Source of the DNA: Candidatus Bathyarchaeota archaeon B63
GTDB taxonomy: Archaea; Thermoproteota; Bathyarchaeia; Bathyarchaeales; DTEX01
Assembly: GCA_001593845.1 (NCBI GenBank)
Contig: LUCF01000065.1
Span: 1-5,351 of the forward strand
DNA length: 5,351 bases
Direction of reading: 5' to 3'
The notes under the pieces are model-generated. The model saw nothing but the letters and a program-made list of their open reading frames with translations, ran no database searches and was not told where the DNA came from. A program made the position numbers and the translations under genes. Positions 1-5,207 of this stretch are shown piece after piece (positions within the stretch are counted from its first letter, which is position 1; every line of letters begins with the position of its first letter).

Positions 1-310
1 GGCCTAAATATGAGGCTAAGGCCCGAGCCGCAGTGGCGCCCGTCCGTAAGCAGGGGCCTAGGCCTGGGCCTTGAGAGAACGCTATTGCGCTTAATTCCTT
101 CGGCTTGATCCCGGCCTTCTCGAATGCCTCGGCCAGAACCCTCCCCGCGACGACGGAGTGATGCCTAGCCGCCTCACGTGGATGTATCCCTCCCCTCTCC
201 GGCGTATATGCATCATTTATGTTGGCGAGTACCTCCCCGTCGAAGGAGACTATCCCCACTCCGAAGTCATCGGCCGTGCTCTCGATGCCTAAGCAGTAAC
301 CCTGCCCCAC
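1..310 (-). CDS. kae1: Kae1, tRNA t6A37 threonylcarbamoyltransferase catalytic subunit (N-terminal 103 codons; 3' end beyond the window)
   Basis: Kae1 transfers the threonylcarbamoyl group from TC-AMP to N6 of A37 in ANN-decoding tRNAs. In archaea it works in the cytoplasmic KEOPS complex with Bud32, Cgi121 and Pcc1. Translating the minus strand from GTG at 310-308 gives 103 residues in the open frame to the left edge. Family signatures are CLGIESTADDFGVGIVS (6-22), the ASKHA ATP-binding start; GGIHPREAARHH (40-51); and AFSQGPGLGPCLRTGATAAR (77-96). Kae1 is usually about 330 residues, so roughly two thirds is missing, including the metal-binding HxxxH motif expected just past the edge. GTG is chosen because GTGAGGGGG (324-316) lies 5 bases upstream and the frame begins right at the first conserved strand. 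An ATG overlapping it by one base is in another frame and stops after seven codons. Whether Bud32 is fused or adjacent, as in many archaea, cannot be seen. Confidence 0.94.
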   Translation of the reverse strand, partial: MGQGYCLGIESTADDFGVGIVSFDGEVLANINDAYTPERGGIHPREAARHHSVVAGRVLAEAFEKAGIKPKELSAIAFSQGPGLGPCLRTGATAARALASYLG

Positions 311-315
311 ATGAG

Positions 316-360
316 CCCCCTCACTTGGTTATTAACGTCGCCCACTTCAGATTATGATTT
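316..360 (-). promoter_or_regulatory. kae1 Shine-Dalgarno and candidate promoter
   Basis: On the minus strand GTGAGGGGG (324-316) is a purine-rich ribosome-binding site 5 bases before the GTG start. Two AT-rich segments could be the TATA box: TAAATCAT within 350-360, which would start a transcript near 330 with a leader of about 20 bases, or GTTAATAA (336-329), which would be too close to leave the Shine-Dalgarno in the message. The first is therefore preferred. The promoter is weakly supported; the ribosome-binding site is clear. Confidence 0.45.
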
Positions 361-438
361 ACTGCACAGCGGAGATAAGCCTTTAGATGCCTCCGCATCC
401 GATAATGCCGAATCTGTCCTTCTTCATTCCTCGATATC

Positions 439-1485
439 CTAGGAGGACAGGCTTATTCTTTTACCCTCGAGAGCTGAACGTAGCCCTGCCTCTAGGACCT
501 CCTGGACGTCCCTGTTGAATCTCACATCTAGGGGTTCACCGATCTCCCTGTCCTTCTCGATGTGTCCCACAAAGTATTCTGGGCCGCTCCTCCAGCCTTT
601 CGGCGGCTCAGGCGGCTCTATAACCTCAGATTTTATGTCCCTATAGTTCCCCTCCTCCTTGACCGCGAAGAAGTGGAGCTTTCTTCCTCCCTCGCCGACC
701 ACTAGGGATCCATCCTCGCCGTTTATGATCGGGCCGTGTACAGGGTGGGGGCCGACTTGGGACCAGCATGCTTCGGCTACTCCCAGGGCGTCTCCGTACT
801 CCATTAAGATCATGGCGTTATCGTCCACCTCCAGATAGGTCCTAGCGAGGGTGCCCATGAACCCCAAAACGCTGCGGGGCATGCGTTGGAGGAACCAGCG
901 GGAGAGGTTCACCCCATAAGAGCAGAAATCGATGAGAGCTCCCGCCCCGTTGAGCTCCTTGTCATAAAGCCAGTTATAGAAGTACGGTGAACACCCGACC
1001 TCTTTGGGTCCAGCATGAGCACCCCGGAAACGTATATGAAAGACCCTGCCGATCTCGCCTTCCCTGACCATCTTTAAGGCCTGTTGTACCGCTGGTCTCC
1101 ACGTCGTCAGGTAGTTAACCATCACTTTCACTTTGTGTTTTTCAGCGGCCCTCACTATCCTCTCAGCTTGCTTCAGGGTTGCAGACATCGGTTTCTCCAT
1201 CATTACGTGGACTCCTCTTTCCGCTGCTGCTTCAACTACCTCTGCATGTCTGCTGTTCTCCGTGCAAAGCAGAATCATATCCGGATCTTCTTTTTTAAGC
1301 ATCTCCATATAATCCGTGTATAGCCCATCTACGCCGAAGTGTGTCTTCACCTTTTCCAGCAATGGAGAATTGGGGTCAGCTGCCGCCCGTATTTCCACCT
1401 TTTCTATGTCTTTAAATTGTCTGAGTAAACCCCATACATGGTCATGAACTAAGCCTACTATCCCTAACTTGTATTGCCGTTTCAT
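439..1485 (-). CDS. Gfo/Idh/MocA-family NAD(P)-dependent oxidoreductase
   Basis: A 348-residue two-domain dehydrogenase of the Gfo/Idh/MocA family, which usually oxidises or reduces a sugar or cyclitol hydroxyl with NAD(P). The Rossmann fold starts at residue 6 with LGIVGLVHDHVW (7-18); AAADPN (34-39) places an acidic residue, D37, at the end of strand 2, which usually favours NAD(H). The family's EKP motif is at 97-99 (MMEKPMS), containing the conserved lysine K98. The C-terminal domain has GAGALIDFCSYGVNLSRW (180-197). This is the D-x3-H/Y region; D186 and Y190 resemble the glucose-fructose oxidoreductase version rather than the histidine version. The length is normal. The loop reads GLV where GLG is usual. 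The gene stands alone, divergent from TFE-beta and 128 bp upstream of kae1 on the same strand. The ATG at 1485 fits both the fold and the promoter. The family call is secure; the substrate is unknown. Confidence 0.9.
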   Translation of the reverse strand: MKRQYKLGIVGLVHDHVWGLLRQFKDIEKVEIRAAADPNSPLLEKVKTHFGVDGLYTDYMEMLKKEDPDMILLCTENSRHAEVVEAAAERGVHVMMEKPMSATLKQAERIVRAAEKHKVKVMVNYLTTWRPAVQQALKMVREGEIGRVFHIRFRGAHAGPKEVGCSPYFYNWLYDKELNGAGALIDFCSYGVNLSRWFLQRMPRSVLGFMGTLARTYLEVDDNAMILMEYGDALGVAEACWSQVGPHPVHGPIINGEDGSLVVGEGGRKLHFFAVKEEGNYRDIKSEVIEPPEPPKGWRSGPEYFVGHIEKDREIGEPLDVRFNRDVQEVLEAGLRSALEGKRISLSS

Positions 1486-1507
1486 ACCTCTAAAGACCGG
1501 CCAACAG

Positions 1508-1515
1508 TATTTAAG
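1508..1515 (-). promoter_or_regulatory. TATA box of the oxidoreductase gene, near-leaderless
   Basis: On the minus strand CTTAAATA (1515-1508), preceded by the purine-rich AAAGT that could act as a BRE, has its centre about 26 bases before the ATG at 1485. The predicted start site is therefore within a few bases of the ATG, which means a leaderless or almost leaderless message. GAGGT (1490-1486) directly abuts the ATG and is too close to serve as a normal Shine-Dalgarno. Confidence 0.55.
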
Positions 1516-1570
1516 ACTTTGATTTTTCCCCTTTTTATCGTGGTTTCCTCTCCTTTGTGGTTAGGTACAG

Positions 1571-1580
1571 TAATTTATAC
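1571..1580 (+). promoter_or_regulatory. Possible plus-strand TATA box in the spacer
   Basis: TAATTTATAC has TATA-box character and would direct a transcript starting near base 1600, just before a 7-bp hairpin. It is not at a useful distance for TFE-beta unless that gene has a leader of more than 300 bases. It therefore suggests either a separate small RNA or a long alternative leader. Such AT-rich stretches also occur by chance. Confidence 0.25.
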
Positions 1581-1600
1581 TGCCGCTGATGCCGCGGCGG

Positions 1601-1778
1601 AAGAAAAAGGCTGGGGGATGCTCAGCCCAAGATGAAGGGGGAACAATCTACTCTAGGAGATACATGTAAGTCTTGTTTGCTTTCATGCCCATCTCAAGTC
1701 TGCCTGTATTCTCCGCGAGGGTTTTGTCGTTCCAGAGATCCGTGATGGTCTCTGGCTCGGATAGATCGATACTTTTTT
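1601..1778 (+). ncRNA. Candidate small structured RNA (weak)
   Basis: Bounded by the possible TATA box at 1571-1580 and a T6 run (1773-1778), which is an archaeal-type termination signal. Inside are two hairpins. One is GGCTG (1609-1613) with CAGCC (1623-1627), extended by a G-U and a G-C pair to 7 bp. The other is CCAGAGA (1732-1738) with TCTCTGG (1749-1755), extended by a U-G pair, with an 8-base loop. I recognise no known RNA family: box C/D elements, SRP, RNase P and tRNA signatures were looked for and not found. The same stretch could be an untranslated leader of TFE-beta or simple spacer DNA. Confidence 0.2.
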
Positions 1779-1798
1779 CCTCCGATTCTCGGATAGAT
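1756..1798 (+). repeat. 11-bp direct repeat CTCGGATAGAT, two copies
   Basis: CTCGGATAGAT occurs at 1756-1766 and 1788-1798, 32 bp apart start to start, or about three helical turns. The T6 run lies between the copies. Helical phasing upstream of the TFE-beta promoter would suit a regulator binding one face of the DNA, but no known operator is recognised. The identity of the two copies is certain; a function is not. Confidence 0.5.
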
Positions 1799-1878
1799 GA
1801 GGAGAACATTCAAGAATTGAGGGTGAAAGAAGGGCACCGGCTGAGCCTACCGCATCATTCCGGAACCCGGTATGTAAA

Positions 1879-1914
1879 CTTTTATTTCGGATTACCCAGT
1901 TTATATAGTAGAGG
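1879..1914 (+). promoter_or_regulatory. TFE-beta promoter elements and Shine-Dalgarno
   Basis: Two TATA-like elements precede TFE-beta. CTTTTATTTC (1879-1888) would start a transcript near 1909, giving a leader of about 14 bases that just includes GAGG (1911-1914), 9 bases before the ATG. TTTATATA (1900-1907) is the better TATA sequence, but its centre is only about 20 bases from the ATG, so its start site would fall at or past the start codon. The first is favoured on spacing. Confidence 0.45.
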
Positions 1915-1923
1915 ATAACTCGG

Positions 1924-2301
1924 ATGCCTAAACAGAACGATCTGGAGCAGAAGGCGTTACAGATAATAATGAACGAGGGGAAGAAAGGGGTTCTTCAGTC
2001 CGAGCTCTGGCGGAAGATGAACGCCACAAGCCGGGAGGGCTCCCGAATCTCAATTAAGCTTGAGAGAAGAGGCCTCATCTACCGAGAAAGGGAATTGTAC
2101 AACGGCAGATGGACCTATAGGCTCTACTCCAAGAGGCAGCCGGTCTCGATAGATTCCATCTTGACATGCCCATGCCTGACATGCGAGGAGAGCGCCAGGT
2201 GCGGGGCCGGCGGCCGGATCACCCCCAACGAGTGTGACAGGTTGACGCAGTGGATACTCGAATCCTCCGCGAAGGGAAACGATCCGTCCGGTGGCAACTA
2301 A
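1924..2301 (+). CDS. tfeB: TFE-beta: archaeal TFIIE-beta/RPC34 (hRPC39)-like transcription factor, winged helix plus FeS domain
   Basis: A 125-residue protein with the architecture of archaeal TFE-beta. That factor pairs with TFE-alpha and helps RNA polymerase open the promoter during initiation; its eukaryotic relative is RNA polymerase III subunit RPC39/RPC34. A winged-helix domain spans about 7-68 (DLEQKALQIIMNEGKKGVLQ, then ELWRKM and a recognition-helix region at 36-50). It is followed by a short cysteine cluster, CPCLTCEESARC (82-93) with PNEC (101-104) and a tryptophan at 110, matching the C-terminal FeS domain of this family. Five cysteines are present (82, 84, 87, 93, 104), one more than a 4Fe-4S cluster needs. 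The ATG at 1924 is required to keep the first helix of the fold and has GAGG 9 bases upstream. The TAA stop is immediately followed by the rlmE start. A generic winged-helix regulator is the alternative, but the cysteine pattern argues against it. TFE-alpha is not in this window. Confidence 0.85.
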   Translation: MPKQNDLEQKALQIIMNEGKKGVLQSELWRKMNATSREGSRISIKLERRGLIYRERELYNGRWTYRLYSKRQPVSIDSILTCPCLTCEESARCGAGGRITPNECDRLTQWILESSAKGNDPSGGN

Positions 2302-2922
2302 TTGACCGGAGACTGGCTCAGCAGACGGAAGAGGGACTATTACTACAGAAGGGCGAAGGAGGAGGATTTAAGGTCACGAGCCTCTTTTAAGCTTTTACAG
2401 GCGATTGAGAAGTTCGGCTTTATGAAGCCGGGCGATGTTGTGGTGGATCTGGGGGCCGCCCCCGGCGGATGGCTCCAGATATCGAGGAGAATCGTAGGCG
2501 ACTCAGGGTTCGTTTTGGGGGTAGACCTAGCCGAGATTAAGCCCTTAGGTTACAGTAATGTTGTTACGATAAGGGGGGACATAAGGAGCGAGGGGACCCT
2601 CAGGAGGATCAGGGCCATCCTGCCCAGACCGGCTGACGTTGTCCTCTCAGATGCATCTCCGAATATTTCTGGGACGTGGGAGATCGACCATGCACGTCAG
2701 ATCGAGCTCGCGGAGAGCTCATTAAATATCGCCTCTGCCGTCTTGAGGGGCGGCGGAAACTTCTTCGTTAAGATCTTCCAGGGAGACCTCCAGGCTGGTT
2801 TTCTAGAATCCATGAGGAGGGCCTTCCATGCTGTTCGAGCCTTCAAGCCCAGGGCCAGCAGGAATGAGAGCGCGGAGATCTATATCTTAGGAAGGGGGTA
2901 TAGGGAGAAGAGGGGCTGTTAA
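2302..2922 (+). CDS. rlmE: FtsJ/RlmE-type 23S rRNA 2'-O-ribose methyltransferase
   Basis: A 206-residue SAM-dependent methyltransferase nearly the same length as E. coli RlmE (RrmJ), which methylates the 2'-OH of U2552 in the A-loop of 23S rRNA. The archaeal target is presumed equivalent. All four catalytic residues are visible: K30 (SRASFKLLQ), D117 (LSDASPNISG), K157 (FFVKIFQGD) and E192 (SAEIYIL). The SAM site is VDLGAAPGGWLQ (48-59), followed by VDL (74-76) and RGDI (91-94). No extra TRAM or C-terminal domain is present. The start is TTG at 2302; the first in-frame ATG is codon 41, which would remove K30. GGTGG (2289-2293), 8 bases before the TTG inside the end of TFE-beta, can serve as a Shine-Dalgarno. 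Zero-base spacing and a shared frame with TFE-beta suggest translational coupling on one message. The gene ends 4 bp from the convergent glycosyltransferase. Confidence 0.94.
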   Translation: MTGDWLSRRKRDYYYRRAKEEDLRSRASFKLLQAIEKFGFMKPGDVVVDLGAAPGGWLQISRRIVGDSGFVLGVDLAEIKPLGYSNVVTIRGDIRSEGTLRRIRAILPRPADVVLSDASPNISGTWEIDHARQIELAESSLNIASAVLRGGGNFFVKIFQGDLQAGFLESMRRAFHAVRAFKPRASRNESAEIYILGRGYREKRGC

Positions 2923-2926
2923 CCAG

Positions 2927-4111
2927 CTATCCAGACTCGATGACCTTTATGATTGTCTCTACAGCCGTCCTCAACCCATTGAATTTAGAGATCTCCCTAT
3001 GGATCTCGTTCATCCTCCTCCTGTAGGAGTCATCATCGATCATCATCCGTATAGTCCTAAGCAGGCTCTCCCTATTAACCTCATGCTGCTCCAGGACCTC
3101 AGCTACGCCGAACTCCTTAAGCCTATAAGCGTTGTTTAGCTGTTCAGTATGGCTTGGGGTTGGGATCAGGATCATAGGCTTACCGTAGCTCATCGACTGG
3201 GTAAGTGTCCCATGCCCGGCCTTCGATATTACGAGGTCGCATGCCTTTAGGTACTCGAACCTGTTGGGCACCCATCCATAGATCGTCACGTTCCCCCTCT
3301 TTATGGGGCCGTCCCTGTAGTTTGGGTATCCAAGCGAGATGACGATCTGATAATCGCCGGGCATCTCAAGCATGATCTTCTGCAGGAGACCCGTGATGTA
3401 CGCGCGTTCCTTGACTGGGCCGCTTATGGGCACGAAGATGAATGGGGAGTCATTGCTTAGACCTAGCTTTTCCCTCAGCTCCTCCTTCTCCGGGAGGTCA
3501 TCTGGATGAACCGGCAGGATGGGCCCTATGAGCTTGACGCGCCTCTGATAGGACTTCGGTATTCTCAGGTTCCCGGCTGACAGCACATATGGGGGCGGAA
3601 AATCGGGGATCATCAGATGCGTCGCGCCGCTCGTCCATAGCTTGCCTATAACCGCCAATGCGCCGGTGTCGACGAGCTTCGCCAGCCTCAGAAGCCTGGA
3701 TCTCCTCGGGATTATTATTTGGAACTGGTTGAGGATGCATATGTCCGGCACATCCAGGATCTTCGCCGCTATGAGCGGGGATACCCGGGAGTCTGAGACG
3801 ACGACGTCCGGCTTGAAGGCCCTTATGTATCTGATCTCGAACTCGATCTGCCTGGTCAGGGTGAAGGATGCCAGGATGGGTCCAGGGTTAGCTACGGTCT
3901 GCCTGAAATCGACGGTTCCATCAGGCTTGACGACGAATCCAACAGGCGGGGCGTTAACGAGTGGGAAGCCCTCACGCTCAATATACTTGACGGCGTCCCT
4001 GTATGTTGAGAAGATCGTCTCGGCTCCTCTCCTCTCAAGCTCCCTGGCTATTGGTACGCATCGCCCAGCATGGCCAAGCCCGATTCCGCAGACGCTGAAG
4101 TAGACCCTCAT
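2927..4111 (-). CDS. GT-B fold glycosyltransferase, MurG/UGT (GT28)-like
   Basis: A 394-residue glycosyltransferase with two Rossmann-like halves, expected to transfer a sugar from a nucleotide donor to a lipid or other acceptor at the cytoplasmic face. The N-terminal half opens with MRVYFSVCGIGLGHAGRC, where GLGHAGR (11-17) is the archaeal version of the MurG glycine loop. VVVSDS (103-108) ends another core strand. The C-terminal half has the donor-binding signature CDLVISKAGHGTLTQSMS (291-308), then GKPMILIPTPSHTEQLNNA (310-328), with H300 and the E323-Q324 pair in the usual sugar-nucleotide positions. No signal peptide or membrane span is evident. I place the start at ATG 4111: GGGAG lies a few bases upstream and the fold begins at once. 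A TTG at 4144 would add 11 residues encoded by a hairpin and is less likely. It follows the nuclease-like gene by 67 bp on the same strand. Donor and acceptor cannot be read from sequence. Confidence 0.88.
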   Translation of the reverse strand: MRVYFSVCGIGLGHAGRCVPIARELERRGAETIFSTYRDAVKYIEREGFPLVNAPPVGFVVKPDGTVDFRQTVANPGPILASFTLTRQIEFEIRYIRAFKPDVVVSDSRVSPLIAAKILDVPDICILNQFQIIIPRRSRLLRLAKLVDTGALAVIGKLWTSGATHLMIPDFPPPYVLSAGNLRIPKSYQRRVKLIGPILPVHPDDLPEKEELREKLGLSNDSPFIFVPISGPVKERAYITGLLQKIMLEMPGDYQIVISLGYPNYRDGPIKRGNVTIYGWVPNRFEYLKACDLVISKAGHGTLTQSMSYGKPMILIPTPSHTEQLNNAYRLKEFGVAEVLEQHEVNRESLLRTIRMMIDDDSYRRRMNEIHREISKFNGLRTAVETIIKVIESG

Positions 4112-4113
4112 TT

Positions 4114-4156
4114 CTCTCCCGTTTCTTTCCGGCTTCCCCGCCAAAACCCGGGAGAG
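4114..4156 (-). promoter_or_regulatory. Hairpin that would mask the glycosyltransferase Shine-Dalgarno
   Basis: In the minus-strand transcript CTCTCCCG (4156-4149) pairs perfectly with CGGGAGAG (4121-4114), 8 bp. Inside, TTTTGGC (4146-4140) pairs with GCCGGAA (4133-4127), 7 bp with two G-U pairs and a 6-base loop; the two helices are joined by a small internal loop. The 3' arm contains the GGGAG ribosome-binding site and ends 2 bases before the ATG at 4111. When folded, the structure should hide the site. No ligand-binding core is recognisable, so it may be a simple translational control, a thermosensitive element or a processing signal between the two genes. Confidence 0.5.
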
Positions 4157-4178
4157 CCAGCCTCTGGATTTCTCCCCT

Positions 4179-4859
4179 TTATGGGTTCTTAACGATTTTG
4201 GAAAAACGAGGATTCAGCCCCTCAGCTCTCTGGATCATAGGCCTGACCATGTACATGTAACTCGGCGGGTCGGTCTCCTCTACGATGCCGTTCTCAACGT
4301 CCAGTATATAGACAGCGTGGATACGTGCGTTCCTTATCTCCTCGAGGCTCACCGGAGGGTTACTGTAATAAAGATCACATAGGGCCTTGATGCTCTCGAT
4401 GTCGCTCCTCTTCCTCGCCCTCGGAGGCTCGATAAGCGCAGGGGGTATATACATGGCGTAATGAGGCGGGACGGCTAAGCCGAACTTCTCGGCGTAACCG
4501 CTATAACGCGTTATCTTACTCGCAATCCTAGCCCTGATGTAGGTCTGCGGATAAAGGGCGTGTTCCGGGGGGATGAAGCCCGTCTCAACCTCGACTATCA
4601 ATGCGCCGAGCCCCTTCTCGGCATATATATCACAGGAAAGCCCGTCGAGAGCCTTCTCGAGCTCCACATGATAGCCGGCTGATATCAGGTACTTCGCGCA
4701 GACCAGCTCCATAACTGAATGGTTTATCTTGACCCTGTTCATCCTGTGAAGGGAGATGAGGTACTCCCCTAGCCTCCTTATCTCCTCTGCAACGTGGCCG
4801 TCCTCGCCCCTGCATAGCTTATTTACCAGGTATGTGATGTCCCTCTCAAATTTCTCCAC
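4179..4859 (-). CDS. Archaeal hypothetical protein with a PD-(D/E)XK nuclease-like core
   Basis: A 226-residue protein without an assigned function. Residues 49-92 look like a restriction-endonuclease-like core: an alpha helix with E51 (VMELVCAKYLISAGYHVE), then a strand ending in D77 (GLSCDIYAEKG) and a strand with E90-V-E92 (GALIVEVETG). The spacing, D, 12 residues, then E-x-E, fits PD-(D/E)XK enzymes, but the usual lysine is a glutamate (E92). K115 lies further on and might substitute. The later part (FIPPEHALYPQTY, 95-107, and MYIPPALIEPP, 136-146) is proline-rich and matches no domain I know. The start is GTG at 4859 with GGAAGGA (4874-4868) 8 bases upstream; the next in-frame ATG is codon 40 and would cut the first helices. 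It is the first gene of a probable operon with the glycosyltransferase. Nuclease activity is inference from the fold pattern. Confidence 0.7.
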   Translation of the reverse strand: MEKFERDITYLVNKLCRGEDGHVAEEIRRLGEYLISLHRMNRVKINHSVMELVCAKYLISAGYHVELEKALDGLSCDIYAEKGLGALIVEVETGFIPPEHALYPQTYIRARIASKITRYSGYAEKFGLAVPPHYAMYIPPALIEPPRARKRSDIESIKALCDLYYSNPPVSLEEIRNARIHAVYILDVENGIVEETDPPSYMYMVRPMIQRAEGLNPRFSKIVKNP

Positions 4860-4867
4860 AGCTATTA

Positions 4868-4906
4868 TCCTTCCGCATACAGAATATTAGATCATTAGAT
4901 TTAAAA
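4868..4906 (-). promoter_or_regulatory. Promoter and Shine-Dalgarno of the nuclease/glycosyltransferase operon
   Basis: On the minus strand TTTTAAAT (4906-4899) is a TATA-like box whose centre predicts a start site near 4876. The resulting leader of about 17 bases contains GGAAGGA (4874-4868), 8 bases ahead of the GTG at 4859. Promoter, leader and ribosome-binding site agree with one another, which supports the GTG start. Confidence 0.55.
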
Positions 4907-5178
4907 TTTTGTGTTGAGGCGACGGTTAAGCCGGAATTATGAGGTTTATCCGCCGAAGAATAAGCACGCCCATGTGGAATCAGGATGCGGAACGCTGAAA
5001 TTGGCCGGGAGACAGTGGCAAAAGAGGAATATAACAAAACTTAAAACAGAAAATAAACATGTAGCAGAGGCTTATCCACATAAACGACGATCATCAGAGC
5101 CTAAGTGGAAAACCAGTCGAAACTCTTTATCATTCAAAATTAAGAGTACAAAACACTTCAAATGCCTGTGCAAAATCC
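4907..5178. other. AT-rich spacer with no convincing gene
   Basis: Together with the flanking promoter bases this is about 350 bp between the nuclease operon (minus) and the putative RNA (plus). The right part (about 5030-5205) is markedly AT-rich with A-runs, as often seen upstream of strong archaeal stable-RNA promoters. A GTG-started plus-strand frame (4911-5186, 91 codons) exists. It has no ribosome-binding site I can recognise, is extremely rich in lysine and arginine, and runs into the TATA box at 5179. I do not call it a gene. No tRNA or clear repeat is visible. Confidence 0.55.
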
Positions 5179-5186
5179 TTATATAA
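5179..5186 (+). promoter_or_regulatory. TATA box of the structured RNA
   Basis: TTATATAA is the strongest TATA box in the window. Its centre predicts transcription starting near 5208, just at the first paired base of the RNA structure described next (TCCC at 5208-5211). No open reading frame begins at a suitable distance downstream, so it most likely drives a non-coding RNA. Confidence 0.6.
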
Positions 5187-5207
5187 CCCCTAAAAGAAAA
5201 ATAAAAA

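Larger units (their letters stand above)
1486..1923. other. Divergent intergenic spacer (438 bp) without a convincing protein gene
   Basis: This spacer separates the oxidoreductase (minus) from TFE-beta (plus) and is long for such a compact region. Near its left end is the oxidoreductase TATA box; at its right end are the TFE-beta promoter elements. Between them are a possible plus-strand TATA box (TAATTTATAC, 1571-1580), three short hairpins (1582-1598, 1609-1627, 1732-1755), a T6 run at 1773-1778 and an 11-bp direct repeat. An 81-codon plus-strand frame (1673-1918) ends just before TFE-beta. It has a low-complexity composition and no recognisable domain, and it runs over the TFE-beta promoter, so I do not call it. 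I see no tRNA or rRNA. Confidence 0.6.

Noticed and set aside
414..450. Inverted repeat CTGTCCT/AGGACAG across the oxidoreductase stop codon as a terminator
   Set aside because: The 23-base loop is large and there is no T-run on the minus strand after it; part of the arm is coding sequence. Too weak to call.
1850..1878. 5S rRNA-like string (CATTCCGGAACCCGG followed by GTAAAC)
   Set aside because: The required flanking helices are absent and the TFE-beta promoter follows at once; there is no room for a 120-base 5S gene.
1673..1918. 81-codon plus-strand ORF just upstream of TFE-beta
   Set aside because: Serine-rich composition with no domain, covers the direct repeats, the T6 run and the TFE-beta TATA elements, and has no ribosome-binding site.
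3642..4103. 153-codon plus-strand ORF opposite the glycosyltransferase
   Set aside because: It is the antisense shadow of a well-supported glycosyltransferase gene and has no recognisable protein motif.
4911..5186. 91-codon GTG-started plus-strand ORF; its segment HVESGCGTLK faintly recalls the C-terminal end of DDE transposases
   Set aside because: No ribosome-binding site, very high Lys/Arg in AT-rich DNA, no catalytic residues or flanking inverted repeats, and it overlaps the TATA box at 5179. The resemblance is only a few residues; a transposase remnant is possible but unsupported.
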